Shown here piece by piece: positions 44,398 to 56,367 of a stretch of DNA of 64,000 nucleotides. The position numbers and the translations under genes were made by a program. The notes under the pieces are model-generated. The model was not told the DNA's origin, ran no database searches, and saw only the letters and a list, made by a program, of their open reading frames with translations. The stretch spans positions 49,267 to 113,266 of the forward strand of contig MU266413.1 in assembly GCA_021014945.1 (NCBI GenBank), written 5' to 3'. Position 1 is the stretch's first letter, and each line of letters opens with the position of its first letter. Source of the stretch: Leucogyrophana mollusca. Lineage: Eukaryota > Basidiomycota > Agaricomycetes > Boletales.

Positions 44398-46028
44398 CAC
44401 CAATCGCGACGGTGCACTGAAGGCGAAAACATCAGAGTACGAAATGAAGATTGGCAGGCTGGAAATGATATAGTATGGCGAATCTTGTAAATCCAGCGGA
44501 GAACTCGGCATGAGTATAAGTAGGCAAAGCCCTCCCAACAGATCAAGATTGTGCTGTCCGCTAGAAGGAGTGGGGTTATGTGTCGACATAAAACAAGACA
44601 GGAACGGCTAAGGGGAACTTGTCAGGCGTGTCGTAAGGCCCTGGAAAGGCGCCTGAGCACGAGAACAATCATGCCGCATCATAAATGCACCCCTGCGTAA
44701 TGGGAATGCCCATCAAACCTGATTTAAACATACGTTCCGAAGGAACCAGTAAATGTGGTTCGCACCTACCAAAAAGCTATGGTTCTCCTTAAATGAAATC
44801 ACGGCAGTCCCTAGAGTCTTTCAACAGAGCACTTTCTCAGCCACAGGTCTGCCATCTCCGAGATCTGCAGGACAGGTAGAACACCATGTGTGCACCACGA
44901 GTGCACAGTTCAGCTGTAACTCTTTTCCGCCTGCATCAACGAGGGTTGCAAAGCTGGACTATCAGACCGAAAGTGACAGAGGGAGACAGGCGCCATCGAC
45001 CCTTCAAGTTCAAAAGTGATCAACACCCGTACAACCGTGTGAGAATTACAGCTGATGAGGTTAACAAACAGGACACCGCAGGACACCGCGCGTTTGTTTC
45101 CGTAAGGCTGATCCGGAGACGCGAGGGATTGGAACTGTTCGGCTGACGTCGTAAGCCGGTACAACACGCGGAATCTATTGCTGTTGGCCATTCCGAATCT
45201 GCAGCTTACGTTGCATACGACTTGAGTACTTATCGACAATAGAAATGTCCATGTTAGTAGACTTGTATGTTACGACCACGCCAAGAACTTGCTCACCTGC
45301 TAGCGATATTGGGCCACCGCAATCTGAACTCAGAAAAGAAATCTTGTATGGCTTGGAACATGACCGGTATCCGGAGCGCTCTTCAGAAATGGATGAGTAT
45401 CATCCTGAATGGGAAGATAATAATAAGCAGAAGCCAGCCAGCGTTCCAGAAAACGGACAGCATCAGATCCTATACCATCGGATAGCTATACACGATCCAC
45501 TAGCCAGGGCAGGGTAAACCCCCTTAAGGGACGACTGCTCCAGAGGTCGTGTGTGATACGAAGACTTGACGCTCTGTATCGACGGAATGTACGGGTTCTT
45601 CATTTTGATCGTCAAAGCTGATAAAATTAACAGCCGCGCGCTAACTGGTTGCGTTTGAAAGCCGTAGAACAGCCGTTTCAAAAATAAACAAAGGCCATGC
45701 CCCACATGATATGCTGACAGGTGGGATAACTGCGAACTTCATCCGGTAGAATTGCTTCTAAACCGGTGAGTGCTACACGAGCACGTCTCTTTGATTTTGC
45801 AAGACCCCCATGATGGATGCGGACTACGAGATCGTTTGAGGAGTCTGTGTTCGAGTCGCCACTTGCAATGGATGTGATCGATCGTTCAAGGAGAGTCCAG
45901 GTCACCAGGTATTGAATATCGAGTGGCAGTGAGGGGTGGCGCCACCACACACGTACGCGTCAACACACCACAACAAACGCGTTCATTCGATCCAACACAT
46001 CGAACGGTCACGGTTTCACTGAATCACC
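44398..46028. other. Gap, no supported gene beyond the amidase 5' end
   Basis: The first exon of the amidase probably lies at 44430-44590 on the minus strand. The remaining 1.4 kb holds only short overlapping frames without domain signal. Confidence 0.45.
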
Positions 46029-46948
46029 ATGCAAACAGCTATTATGCAGAGCTCCAGTCCCGCCTTTCACTTTCCATCTACCCCCAGTCGCTCGTCATAT
46101 TACTCAGCAAGAAGCCACCAACCTATGAATTCATCTCCACTGGCATCTCCGAAATCGTCCCCAACTACGGCCGCCCAAGCTCGACGACGTTCACAATATA
46201 AGTCTACAGCCTCGCGTATTCCAAGCACCTCTAGGGGTTCGAATACTGAGAGGATTGGCCAACCATTATTTTATAGAACGGGAAGTCAGGTGCCAGAAGA
46301 CCCACAAAAGTCATTCCTGCGCGAGAGGTTCAAAGCGCGCTGCTTTGAACGAGCGCAGAAGCAGCGAGAGAGTGCAGTGGCATCTAGGAGACGAGATAGC
46401 GAACCGGGTGATCTTTTCTCTGATACAAGCATGGATTGCGAAGAGGAGGAGGACGAAAATTCAGTAATGCAAGACGAGGTTTGCTATTCTCGCCTTTTCA
46501 GGGGCTTTCCCCTTCTAAGCACTCTTTTTATACCCAATCTTCAGCTCTTCCGAAGAATAGTATCGAATGCTAAGCACAAGATCCGACATTCCTATCGCCT
46601 CTCTTACTCCAATGAAGTGGGATCGTCGTTTGATCCCGACATGGAGGATGTGAGTGGCTGGGAGAGCGAACTACGAGGTAAGTCGGGCAATTGATCCCTA
46701 TATGTGATACTCAAGTGCATAAAGACCATACCTCGAGTACTCTGGACATGACTCCCGAGGACCTGGAGGCAGAAGAAATAGCAGCCTATGCAGAGGAGTA
46801 CGCGGCACTTGAAGACTTTGCGGATATAGATGTCACGGCCGATGACTTTTCGGTATGGAGTGATGCAGAAGATCTTTTGCCGGAACCTTTACCAAGAAAG
46901 GGAAAGGCCCAAATTGAGGCCAGCGACGAAGACATGGATATGACATGA
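46029..46948 (+). CDS. Uncharacterised Ser-rich, acidic-tailed protein
   Basis: Exons 46029..46478, 46545..46677 and 46716..46948 sum to 272 codons (271 aa). The N-terminus is Ser/Pro-rich (SPLASPKSSPTTAAQARR). A basic helical segment (LRERFKARCFERAQKQRE) precedes an acidic cluster (CEEEEDEN). Exon 2 reads FRRIVSNAKHKIRHSYR. The C-terminus is acidic (TPEDLEAEEIAAYAEEYAAL, then ASDEDMDM). The alternation suggests a nuclear protein, but I recognise no family. Intron 46479..46544 is 66 bp, a multiple of three without a stop, so retention would insert 22 residues in frame. The last intron is only 38 bp. Confidence 0.7.
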
Positions 46949-47810
46949 CCTGCAGCGCAATCGGCAGATACATGCTTTATGGGCTATGGGTAGGTATACC
47001 TAATTCTCACATTCTGTATATCGTTATCTACTATGTATCATCACCCCGCATATAGATGTTGTTGTCACACGGACCTCGAATATCTCGTCGAACCGATGTC
47101 AAGAAAGATGTATACCCCAGACTGGTACACCCACCGTCATCGTCCTGCCACGAAGGTACTGTGGGCGAGCACCGAAAGTAAGGGGAGTTTCATGGGAACT
47201 ACATATATCAATCGGAAATCTCCTTATCTGCCTGCCACCTTGTTCATCCATGTGTTGCACACAGAAGATCCTGCTCCCGATAGGATCAGCCATCAGTATG
47301 AACTCTACAAGCAATCAGATCCCAGTGACCATTAGTAGCAAAAGCGCCTCGTGCGTTGCAATTTTCCTCCCAGATGCGAGCAGATAGGGACTTTCCGTTT
47401 CTGCTTTATCCGAAATTTTCGGCTTCTGTGCTTCGGATGCCCCGAAGCATGCGGGGTGAGATCTTGAAACATTGGAAGTTTTCCTAGAAACCTACCTTGC
47501 ACAAACAACGTCGCAAGTGATCACGGCAAGAACCACGACACCGGCTGGAGCAAACTGCGTCGCAGTGAACATCGCATTCGAAAGCATGGCTGTGACGTTG
47601 TCTCGACCAGCTTTGCGCTCAGTGAACAGTGGGGGCTTGCGGCCAATCCCCGACGGAAGAAATGAGACAGGGATTAGGAGGGTACATACATAATTAAGTA
47701 TTTGTTGCTATCGTACGTGAATGCTTGCTGATGATAAGTCTCAGACCCGAAGTACCTCCATGATTCCTAGACATGGATCTAATATTGAAATAGTTTAGTT
47801 AAATCGTATC
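46949..47810. other. Intergenic
   Basis: 3' flanks of two convergent genes. Frames of up to 100 codons occur on the plus strand (47033..47335) but have no supporting features. Confidence 0.45.
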
Positions 47811-49460
47811 CTATAAAGTAGAAAAATACCACCGACCGCTTTCCCTCGCCCCAACAGTCCGCTCATCTTGGGTCGTCCTCCGAGATGACAGGATATCCGC
47901 TTCGACAGCATAGACCGATAACGGGGCGTCCGCGGATACCACATTCGTTGTGACGAAGAGGGGTAAACCATTGTCTGCGTTAGTCAGCTTCGGAAACGAT
48001 TTAGTGGCCGTTATTTTTGGATCGCGAAGGTTGAGCATTAGTCGCGAAATCATTGTACCAGATATTCTTGCGATGGAAGTCAGCGCTGGGGAGAAAACCG
48101 ACGGGCGGACCTTGAGCATCACATCGACTTACATGTTTGTGATTGTCGAGCCTGCTCCTTTTGAAGTTGGCTAGTGTCGGAGGAGATATGAGGATAGTCC
48201 AGTTAATTCACCGTGGCCACTCACGTCCGCAAGCTGCGATGTCAATTAGACAGAAGCAAATAGAACTAATGAGGAACATATGTACCAAAAGTGTCGCGAT
48301 ATTCCCTACGTTTGCGAGGGTCATGATTCTGTCAAAAACATTAGATAACTGTTGTCACGGCCCACGGGTCAGCTTAAGTACTCACGCAAAGTATAGTGTG
48401 CCTGCGTGTCGCGCCGCGCAACTTACCGTCATTCTCTAGAGGACACATAACAAGGACAGCAGTACTCACCATCTCGGAGCACAATATCAATCAATGCTCG
48501 TTCGCCAACCGGCCCAATACACCAGGACTTCCGCAGGGTCAGCGCGAAGATGATGACATCGAAGCCCAGCTGACCGCCCCATGCTGCTGCTAAGCCTAAA
48601 AGAGCCACGTCCACAGTCAGGGCCATCGACGTAAACCCCGCGTTTCCACAGTCACGTACGCAGAGCCCTGCGGAAGCCAAGAAGTTAGGTTCAAGCAGGC
48701 ATTGATGGAATGAAACCAGGGAAACAGAAACACACTGTTCTGATGTGAGACCACTATCGCACCCCGTGACAGCGAGAGAAGTCGCAGGCAGTGTCATCGA
48801 CGATTTTGACAAGATCGCCCACTACGAATTAGGGGTGGGTCAGCATCTCGACGGGGAGGCGTGCGGAAGACTTACACAGCCCACTATAATTACAGCCGCT
48901 GCCGTCACCAGAAGCGAGTAGAGGAGTGGCCAGTTTTGGTCGTAGAGGGCGTAAACACGCATTATCATGACAACTGGGTTACTGTTCAGCATAGGACCAT
49001 CGTGAACGGGATGTACTTGACTGACCTCCACCCACAAGCTGGACGGCAATCATGACAAATTGGTTGTACCGCTGGAAGTCATGGTACCTAAAATCGGAAA
49101 TTCAGCAAGCGCATCGTCGGCTGCGGGAGAGGCTACAAACAACTTGAGTGCCGGGTGAGACTAGGGTCATGGAATCAGGGGAACCATGATGCTCACTGTT
49201 TCACTTAGAGCCGAGTTCGACGACCAAAAGGCTTTCGCGACAACCGGGATGTGGCCTAAAATATTGAGGTATCTGTTCACAAAAAATAGGAAGAACGCCC
49301 AGGAAAAGGACGGTCGTTTCCAAAATCGCTCGACTTCCGCGCCAAACGTCAACAGGTAATCGTAGAATAGGATTGCTAGATAAGTGACGGATCAGCATTA
49401 GTGTCACTATCTGGAGATTCACAAAGTATACTATAAGATATCAGGTCGACGATGGCATTG
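47811..49460 (-). CDS. DUF6533 multi-pass membrane protein
   Basis: A minus-strand multi-exon gene. The best exon, 49375..49197, holds the DUF6533 signature AILFYDYLLTFGAEVERFWK and RYLNILGHIPVV. It is followed by HDFQRYNQFVMIAVQLVG joined to VVMIMRVYALYDQNWPLLYS (about 48890-49087), a TM exon around 48500-48660 (LTVDVALLGLAAAW, RKSWCIGPVGERALIDIVLR), a 16-nt exon 48401..48386 (TLYF), 48328..48225 (IMTLANVGNIATLLVHMFLI) and a C-terminal exon ending at 47811 (ISRLMLNLRDP). About seven membrane helices are expected. These are abundant mushroom proteins of unknown function. A few junctions (near 48130 and 48670) did not close in frame by hand, so alternative splice sites or a damaged copy remain possible. 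The first exon is not certain. Confidence 0.72.
48386..48401 (-). other. 16-nt microexon
   Basis: The exon gcacactatactttgc restores RDG-TLYFA-IMTLAN, the expected family text, with CGCAG before it and GTGAGT after it. Without it neither neighbouring exon joins in frame. Confidence 0.65.
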
Positions 49461-51031
49461 GCATCCCTGGGCAATTCGTCATTTTGTGGGCAATGAACGA
49501 ACGTGCTACGCTTACAAGGGGTGTATCATCGGGCCAGCATCTACGTCCAGAGTAAGACCCCAGACTCAACGTTGCAACGGAAGCAGGGAGAGCCTGATGG
49601 GGAGGAAAACAGTCTGTATTGGCGGGAAGTCACCAATCCAAGTCATGTATATATGACACAGCGTCTGGGGGAACAGCATGCTAAAGAGTTTTCAGCATCC
49701 CCGACTGCAACACAAGCGTGTTTGATGGCTACGGAGGCTGTAGTTGTCAATTTTCTCCCAGATCCGACTTTTGGGGATGGTGATTATGAAGCGTGGCCTA
49801 GCGTGGCATTTGGAAAGTGCACCAGGGCAAACCCAGGGCCGTTACAAAAGCGCGGGCAACCAAAAATTCGCTTGTAGGCCGGCCTGACCGCTGTGACTGA
49901 CTGCCGACTTGGACGGATTGCGACCCACTTCCTTCGTAATCCCTGTGCTTATGGTGGGATACAGACCTCTGCGTAACTTCGACCAGCCATTGGGAAGCTC
50001 CCGGGCTACGATCATCTATAACCTCATTCCGACGGTCCCCAATCGCTTTGCTGAGCTTGCGCGGCGAGGATTAAAGTTGATGCATTGAAGGATCAACAAA
50101 AGGAACCGGATCAGTTGAGGTACCGAGGCTGGTGGTGGATGATGGCGGTGCAGCAGATCGAGCTAAGTCCCCGATGGCCGCGGGAATCCCGTAACACTGA
50201 CTACCTTGGAGCTACTGCAGTACTACCAGGTGGTTGAGTTTCGCTGAAGAGTCCTGCAGTTGTTTTTAGAAGTTCGGTGCATCTGCAGGAACTCGGCAAC
50301 GCCTCCCCATTACTAGCTGGCTCGGCAACCTCGCAAGTTGACGTCCCACATTGTCTGATACTTCGTTGGACTCGCGCGCCGAAATGAAAAGACCGTCGCG
50401 ACACAATAGAAGAAACGACTGTCTCCCTTCATATTCTGCCTACGGGAGAGTATCGTGACACCAGTGGTTCACTGGTTGAACGGCGAGCTAGTAATGCGCC
50501 TCGAAGATTACTGTTTTTTCGCTCGTCATCATCTGTGGCCCCTAGTTATTCTACCTGTCTCGACCGAACCGGCGCGTCTGAAAGATGGACTCGCCAATGG
50601 TTCGCCGCTTACTTGGGTCCCGATCGGTCAAGCCGAGGTCACCGGGTGACTTCTTTTTCGTTCGCGGTGCTGTAAATCGAACTTGAAAACATTCCGGATA
50701 CGGGTAACGACAGACCATATCGAGAGCTAGACGTGACATGAGGCTAGCAAAAGGTGCTTCTTCGACCGGACGACGATCGTATTGAAGTTATTTTCGATGG
50801 AGGCCCGTGCATCCTATCTCGCCGTGCAATATAAAAGGCGAGCGTTCTGCGGATCTCTTTTCCCTCCCCGTTTCTTCTTTCTCTTCCCTCCCGCCAACAC
50901 AACCCATACTGTATAAAACGCTATCCCGATACTTCTATCCGCTTCCTGTCTCCACGCACACGCGTTACATGATTATCGCCGTTAGAACCCCTTCGAAACT
51001 CTGCCAAGTCATCAGCTCTTGATCCGCCACG
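49461..51031. other. Intergenic, promoter of the RRM gene at its end
   Basis: 1.6 kb without a supported gene. A 124-codon plus-strand frame at 49503..49877 has no recognisable domain. The last 200 bp are CT-rich, typical of a basidiomycete 5' leader. Confidence 0.45.
50830..50837 (+). promoter_or_regulatory. TATA box (TATAAAAG) upstream of the RRM gene
   Basis: A perfect TATAAAAG 195 bp before the ATG at 51032, followed by a CT-rich leader that could contain the transcription start. Confidence 0.55.
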
Positions 51032-54000
51032 ATGAATCCTTCTTGCTCGCCGCCACCGCGATCTCCCCCGACGATTCCCTCGGCCTCGCCCACGCTGCCT
51101 GCCAAAACACAGCAGCACCCTGAAAGCAGCGCCGCGCGCGAAGCTAGCCCTAACCAGGTCCCACTTACGCCGGTATCCTCCCGTCAACCTCCTGCGCCAC
51201 CTACTCCGCCCGACTCGTCATCTCGAAACAACAGCATGAGTGTCAGCACTTCCTTCTCTCAACTGCAGTCTAAGCCTCAGCCACTATCTCCATCGCAAAA
51301 TGTGAACTCGAGTATAAGTCCTAGATCCAGCTTAGCCTCCCATTCTAGCCCTGTAAACATGTCCTTGTTATCTGGTAATCTTGTAAATATGTCGCCGGTT
51401 CCCCAAGACAACGGTATTGTGCATTCCTCCACTTTAAATTCCACCACCCTTAGCAGCATACGTGAGCCATCCTTTGTCTTGGTCAAATGATGCGCATATA
51501 CCGACCTAGATCTGGCCTACAGCCTCCTTTAGTGACCCCCGTTCGTCCGCATTCGACTTCGCCTACGATCACATGTTCCCAGAGTCCTCAGACTCGCAGC
51601 CGTCGCTCAGCCCCGATTCATTATCGCAACCTTTGCCAGGAAGCTCTCGTTCGTCTCAGCCAACACCCAACGTGTACATCAACGGTCTTCCGCCACATTT
51701 CCCCGAGCAGGAGCTTTTTGCCCTCGCACGCCCATTTGGGGAGGTGAAGAGCGTCAGGTCGTTTACAAGGCACGTAAGCGACAAGCCGACGTAAGTTCTT
51801 GTTCATTCGTTCTTTAGTGATATCGCAGGTAATGACACTTCCTTCGCTCCAGGGGTTACGGATTCGTACTGTAAGTCGCTATGTGCAACCTCCACATGTT
51901 CTTTGTTAAGCGTATAATCGCCACTGTTCTCGACATAGATATGGTGACGTAGAATCTGCCGAAAGATGCATCGAGGGGCTCAGGAAGTATCGCAATCTCC
52001 ACCCCTCGTTCTCAAAGGTCTGCCACTGTATGCCTTCTGAGATGCATACTTATAAGTTTTTCGGAATTTTCAGCAAGTCCATCGCATACCTGGAACATCA
52101 TTCGCACAAAACGGGGTACCCCTTCCCGCGGATTTACATGATGAGGATTCTTTCAAGGCTAGAATGGAGAAGTTGAGAGATGATTCGTCGACGAACTTGT
52201 ATATCGAAGGGTAAGCGTACACCTGTGTTGGTTCGCTATCGCACAGCCGCTCAGTCCTGTTTCTCAATAGCTTACCATTGTCCATCGACGAAGACGTTGG
52301 TGCCACCCGTTCACTAGACATTTCACCAAACTAATCACGTCGCCGTTAATTAGAGTCTCACTGCGCTGATGCTACCCCACAATATCAAGAGTAGCCGATT
52401 TTTCAAAACAAAGCTAAGTGATCCGCCCAGAATAATCGCTTTCGTACGGTATGTCACATGTTGTCTTTGCCAGACGATTTATCTCAACCCTACGATAGGC
52501 TGGAAACGCGCTCAGCTGCCGAGGATACCATCGAGCGCCTGCACGGACGCATGGTGCGCGGATGGAACGACCCAGGGTGTAGGATCTCTGTGCGCTTCGC
52601 AGACACCGCGGAGCAAAGGGAGTTAAGAGTCAGTTTAGTATCCACGTATAATCCCGCTCGTACTAACGTGTACTGGAACATTCATCAGCGAGCTGAGAGG
52701 TCCACCAAAAGCGAGGACGAGCAGTCACCGGCTCGTCTTACGATCGCTCAAGCCGCCCTTCTTAACCTTCGTGGCCAAGAACTCCAGGACAATGCCCGCA
52801 AGCCACCATTGATCCAGCGCAACCGAGATATCTCAACCATCCCCTTGCATCCCGCCGCCCTCACAGGTCATCACTATCCTTCCCCTGATCTAATGACAGC
52901 TGCAAGAATGCTGTCGGCTTCTGGTCCATTGGCTTCCAGGAACATGACGTACCCACACCTCCCGACGCCATTACCGTCGATGCAAGACCTTGAGTTCAGT
53001 CCTGACATGGACGTTCTCTTGCAATCGCTCCAACAAAGCCTGGATTTCAACAACGGCTACATCAACAACAGTTTAGGGATGAGCGCACTGGAGAACGAGT
53101 ACCGGATTGCGCAACAGGCTCACTTGCGTGCCCTTGCCACTGCCACCAGTTTGTCCTCCGACCAAGAGCTGCCTCGCGGTCAGACTCAGGCGCATAATGG
53201 GTTTACCCCTGCTGAGGAGCTCATCCTGCAAGCGCACGCACGTCTCCAGCAGCAACAGCAACTCCAGTTCCGCCATCAGCCGCCATCAATGTTTGAAAGG
53301 GACTCACTTGCCCTGCGCCACCCGTCACCGCTGCTTGACTCGTCTAATAGTCGCAGCAAGCTCAACGCAGCTGCCCCGTGCTTTGACGCGACGTCGGCGT
53401 ACTCATCCCAGCGTAGCTACTCGCAGCTTGGTACAAATGTTCAGGGTGCATCCAGCCGTGCGAAGTTCTCGAGGGAGACGTTACCACCGATCTCTGAAGA
53501 TGACTTCCATGCCATGGGCCAGCATCAGCTCGACGCTGCGCCTCAGTGTCAACCTACTCAGGGACGGCACCACCAGCGCGAGCTGTCTGTCGGCGTGGGC
53601 TCCAGGATGAAGCCTCCCAGTCGTGCCATCGAGATCGTCCCTCCGTCTTCCTCTCGCCGCCTGGTTTCAGATATTTCCCTGCATAATACTCGTCCTCAGC
53701 AACAAAGCACCATCTTGGGATACCCTAAGAGCGCTCTTCAGAACCAACGTGCACACTTACGTTCAAACACTCTTCCCCCATCTCCTCTTACCAACAATCA
53801 GCTTAATATCCAGCACACGTCCAACAGCACACGTTCCAACAGCTTTAGCAATCCTAGCAACAACCATACCAGCAACGACAACCCAAGAACCTATATTTAT
53901 TCCGGCAATGTCGCAGAGCCTACTGAGGGCCTTAGCGACAACTACCCATCAATGCAATCGAAAGCCCATGTCTACGCTCAGACTTCGTCGTCCCTGGAGG

Positions 54001-54203
54001 ACCAAAGGCCCGTCTTTGAACGCGAGCAAGCTATATCCCCGTCCCTCGTCTCCCCAGCTCTCACATACTCCTCACGCACTCCATCTACGCTCAGTCCTTC
54101 CACACCATTTGTCGGGTCATTTAACAGCGGCCACGAGGAATTCGATAACATATCGGGAGAAGGAGAAGTCAAGAAGCTGAAGGTGAGGTCGGGGACGCAG
54201 TAA
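51032..54203 (+). CDS. Tandem-RRM RNA-binding protein (RBMS-like arrangement)
   Basis: Eight exons close in frame to 918 aa: 51032..51461, 51523..51790, 51853..51870 (18 nt), 51939..52017, 52074..52210, 52272..52296 (25 nt), 52354..52448 and 52499..54203. After a Ser/Pro-rich N-terminus RRM1 reads NVYINGLPPHFPEQELFALA with RNP1-like GYGFVLYG. RRM2 reads TNLYIEGLPLSIDEDSLTAL, IIAFVRLETRSAAEDTIERL and ends ISVRFADTAEQRELR. The spacing and the FADTAEQRELR end resemble animal RBMS/ELAV-type proteins. The long C-terminus is Gln/Ser/His-rich, suggesting condensate-prone low complexity. It likely binds mRNA 3' regions in the cytoplasm; the target is unknown. Confidence 0.88.
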
Positions 54204-55161
54204 CTGGCTTTCCCTCATGCATTGGCTCGGTCCCAGATTGCTATCAGCCGCTCCATGATATCGCATTTGTTTCGAAATGTTTTGTCCCCTCGATGTATTG
54301 CATGCGATCGGTGTGGATATTTATTACTCCCTGTCAACGTTGTCTGCGACCACAGGGACAATATCATACCTACACATATAGACGAAGCCATCGCAATTTT
54401 GACGCTCTCTCCTTCATCGGTCCTGGCAATCGTATGCCAGCAACCGTAAGTCGGTACTGTCCCAGCGTGGGCGTCGGATCACGGAGCAAATCACGATTGC
54501 TTTGAGTTTTCGCGACAATCTCCGAATTCTGAAAAGCAATCGTTGGGTTCGCGTGGAGTGGAGATGTGATTTTTTGGCGGGGTGACAACGGCATGTGAGC
54601 GCGATTGCGGGCGATTGCATTTTGCTTCCGCCGCGGGAAATGCCGATTTATAGAGAAATTGCCAGATATGGCAAAACGTCTGCTTTGTTAACCTGGCAGC
54701 TTCCACGATTGCGAGTGCCCTTTCCCTTCCGATTTTCGAGCCTCCGCCTGTCGATGGGCTGTTCCATGCTCTACGCAGACAAAGCACCGGAGCCTGGCGT
54801 CCCTCTCTTCTTCCTATCTCGGCCAGAAATGTACTGAATCCCATCCCAAGCTCTTCTGGGCAGGCGGGTGGAGTTGTTTACACCTGTGGGTGCATTTGTT
54901 TGGATCGATATCCTAAATAATCAATTCCCGTCGCGAATTGCCATGGCCAGGGAAATTTGTCACTTCTTTTGTGGGTCCACCAGGAAATCGTGCCCTGGAT
55001 TGCTCTTCGTCGCCGTCCTAGTTTTTGAGTATATATGAGAGCGCATGATGGGAGCCGTCATCTCATCCAACGAGTCCCCGCCCCGCCTCAGATAGCAACT
55101 CAAAGCTCATCTCAAGTTATCATCACCAACATCACATCAGCATCACTTCTCAGCACTAGTC
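54204..55161. other. Intergenic with promoter
   Basis: 3' flank of the RRM gene and promoter of the next gene. A TATATAT box lies at 55030. Short frames on the minus strand (54370..54844) are not supported as genes. Confidence 0.5.
55030..55036 (+). promoter_or_regulatory. TATA box (TATATAT)
   Basis: TATATAT within gagtatatatgagagc, 126 bp before the ATG at 55162, followed by a C-rich leader. Confidence 0.5.
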
Positions 55162-55851
55162 ATGAGCTCCACGATGTCCTCCACTTCTACTCGCGTTTCT
55201 TCCGTTTTCGGTAAATGGCGCAGAGTCTCGGACTCCCCAGCTGATATCGACCTCGAGGCCCAAATTATCACCGGGACCCATGCTCCCTTCAGCATCCCCG
55301 CAGCTCCCGAGCCAGCCCACTCAGCTGCCGCTCCCAGTCGCACGCCTGATAACAGCGACACTACCAACCCTATCGACGACTTCTTCGGTGTCACTCGCGC
55401 TCGTGCTACTCACGAGAGCCGCCACGACTCTTACCCCGCTGCATCCCGCTCTTCTGCGGTTGACGCAGACGCGCCTCCCTCGTACGCAGATGCCACAGAG
55501 CTCCCTGCGTACACATCTACCCCAGCAGAGCCAGTAACGCTCGCTATGTACCTCTTTAAATTTGGATTCTGTGAGTATCCTCTCTTTATTTGCAACTTTT
55601 CGGGGATTCTTATGCTTTTATCCCTAGTGTTCCCACTTTTCTGGGTACTTGGAGCAATCATCCTCGTCTCGCCTCTCACTGCTCCGGCAGATTTCGAGCC
55701 CTCGAAATCTGAGGCTGAGCGCATGGAGTTGGTGCAGACGATGAGGAAGGCGGAGATCAAGTGGGCAAAGAGGTCGGCATGGGCGTTGCTCATTCTCCTC
55801 GTTGCCGTTGGAATTATCACCGGAGTCTCAGTCGGGATCATGAGGAGCTAA
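55162..55851 (+). CDS. Small two-TM membrane protein, fungal
   Basis: Exons 55162..55570 and 55628..55851 give 210 aa. The N-terminal 120 residues are Ser/Ala/Pro-rich, with a PPSY motif (DAPPSYADATELPAY) that could recruit WW-domain ubiquitin ligases. Then come TLAMYLFKFGF joined to LFPLFWVLGAIILVSPL (TM1), a charged loop (ERMELVQTMRKAEIKWAKR) and TM2 (WALLILLVAVGIITGVSVGI). I recall similar fungal proteins without assigned function. The 57-bp intron is a multiple of three and stop-free. Retention would add a hydrophobic 19-residue segment inside TM1. Confidence 0.8.
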   Translation: MSSTMSSTSTRVSSVFGKWRRVSDSPADIDLEAQIITGTHAPFSIPAAPEPAHSAAAPSRTPDNSDTTNPIDDFFGVTRARATHESRHDSYPAASRSSAVDADAPPSYADATELPAYTSTPAEPVTLAMYLFKFGFCEYPLFICNFSGILMLLSLVFPLFWVLGAIILVSPLTAPADFEPSKSEAERMELVQTMRKAEIKWAKRSAWALLILLVAVGIITGVSVGIMRS

Positions 55852-56367
55852 ATTAGCTCCCTCCCGCTCAACAAAATTTCCTTGCACCGCCGAACGCGCG
55901 CTTTTCGCCGCAATGTCATCTTCCTCGCCCCACCCATCATTCGTTTTATACCGCATTTTGCACCCGGAGCACGGTCTCTGGTCATAATCATCCTTTCCTT
56001 CATCTTTTCTTGCTGTAGCCCAACGAAATCTTCACGACCTGGTTAACATCACTGGAACTCTACGCTGTATGACTAGATAACACTACTTTTGTATTTATGA
56101 CTATCTTTATTCGAACCAACCAACGTCGATCTCGATTTCCTGATACAACAGCCCGTCTTGAGAATGGGATCCTCAGATGAACAAATCAGAGGCTCGGCAT
56201 CTCTGCGGCATTGTGATCGAGCGGAGTATCAAATGCAAATCTCCCAGTCCAACGCGCGATCGGTATTTTTAGTCTTCTTCGTTTCCCGCACGCTCAAAAC
56301 CCTCGCTCGTTTCCTTCACAGTGCCCTCTGTCCTTACAAGTTTTCATCTAGGCCGTTAATTCCAGAC
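55852..56367. other. Intergenic
   Basis: CT-rich 3' and 5' flanks. No gene seen. Confidence 0.55.

Noticed and set aside
49503..49877. 124-codon plus-strand ORF
   Set aside because: No domain, no splice partner and no flanking signals; consistent with a chance frame.
52458..52498. Frame extension upstream of exon 8 of the RRM gene, giving a 581-codon ORF
   Set aside because: It is the preceding intron. Splicing at 52499 restores the RRM2 strand FVRLETRS.
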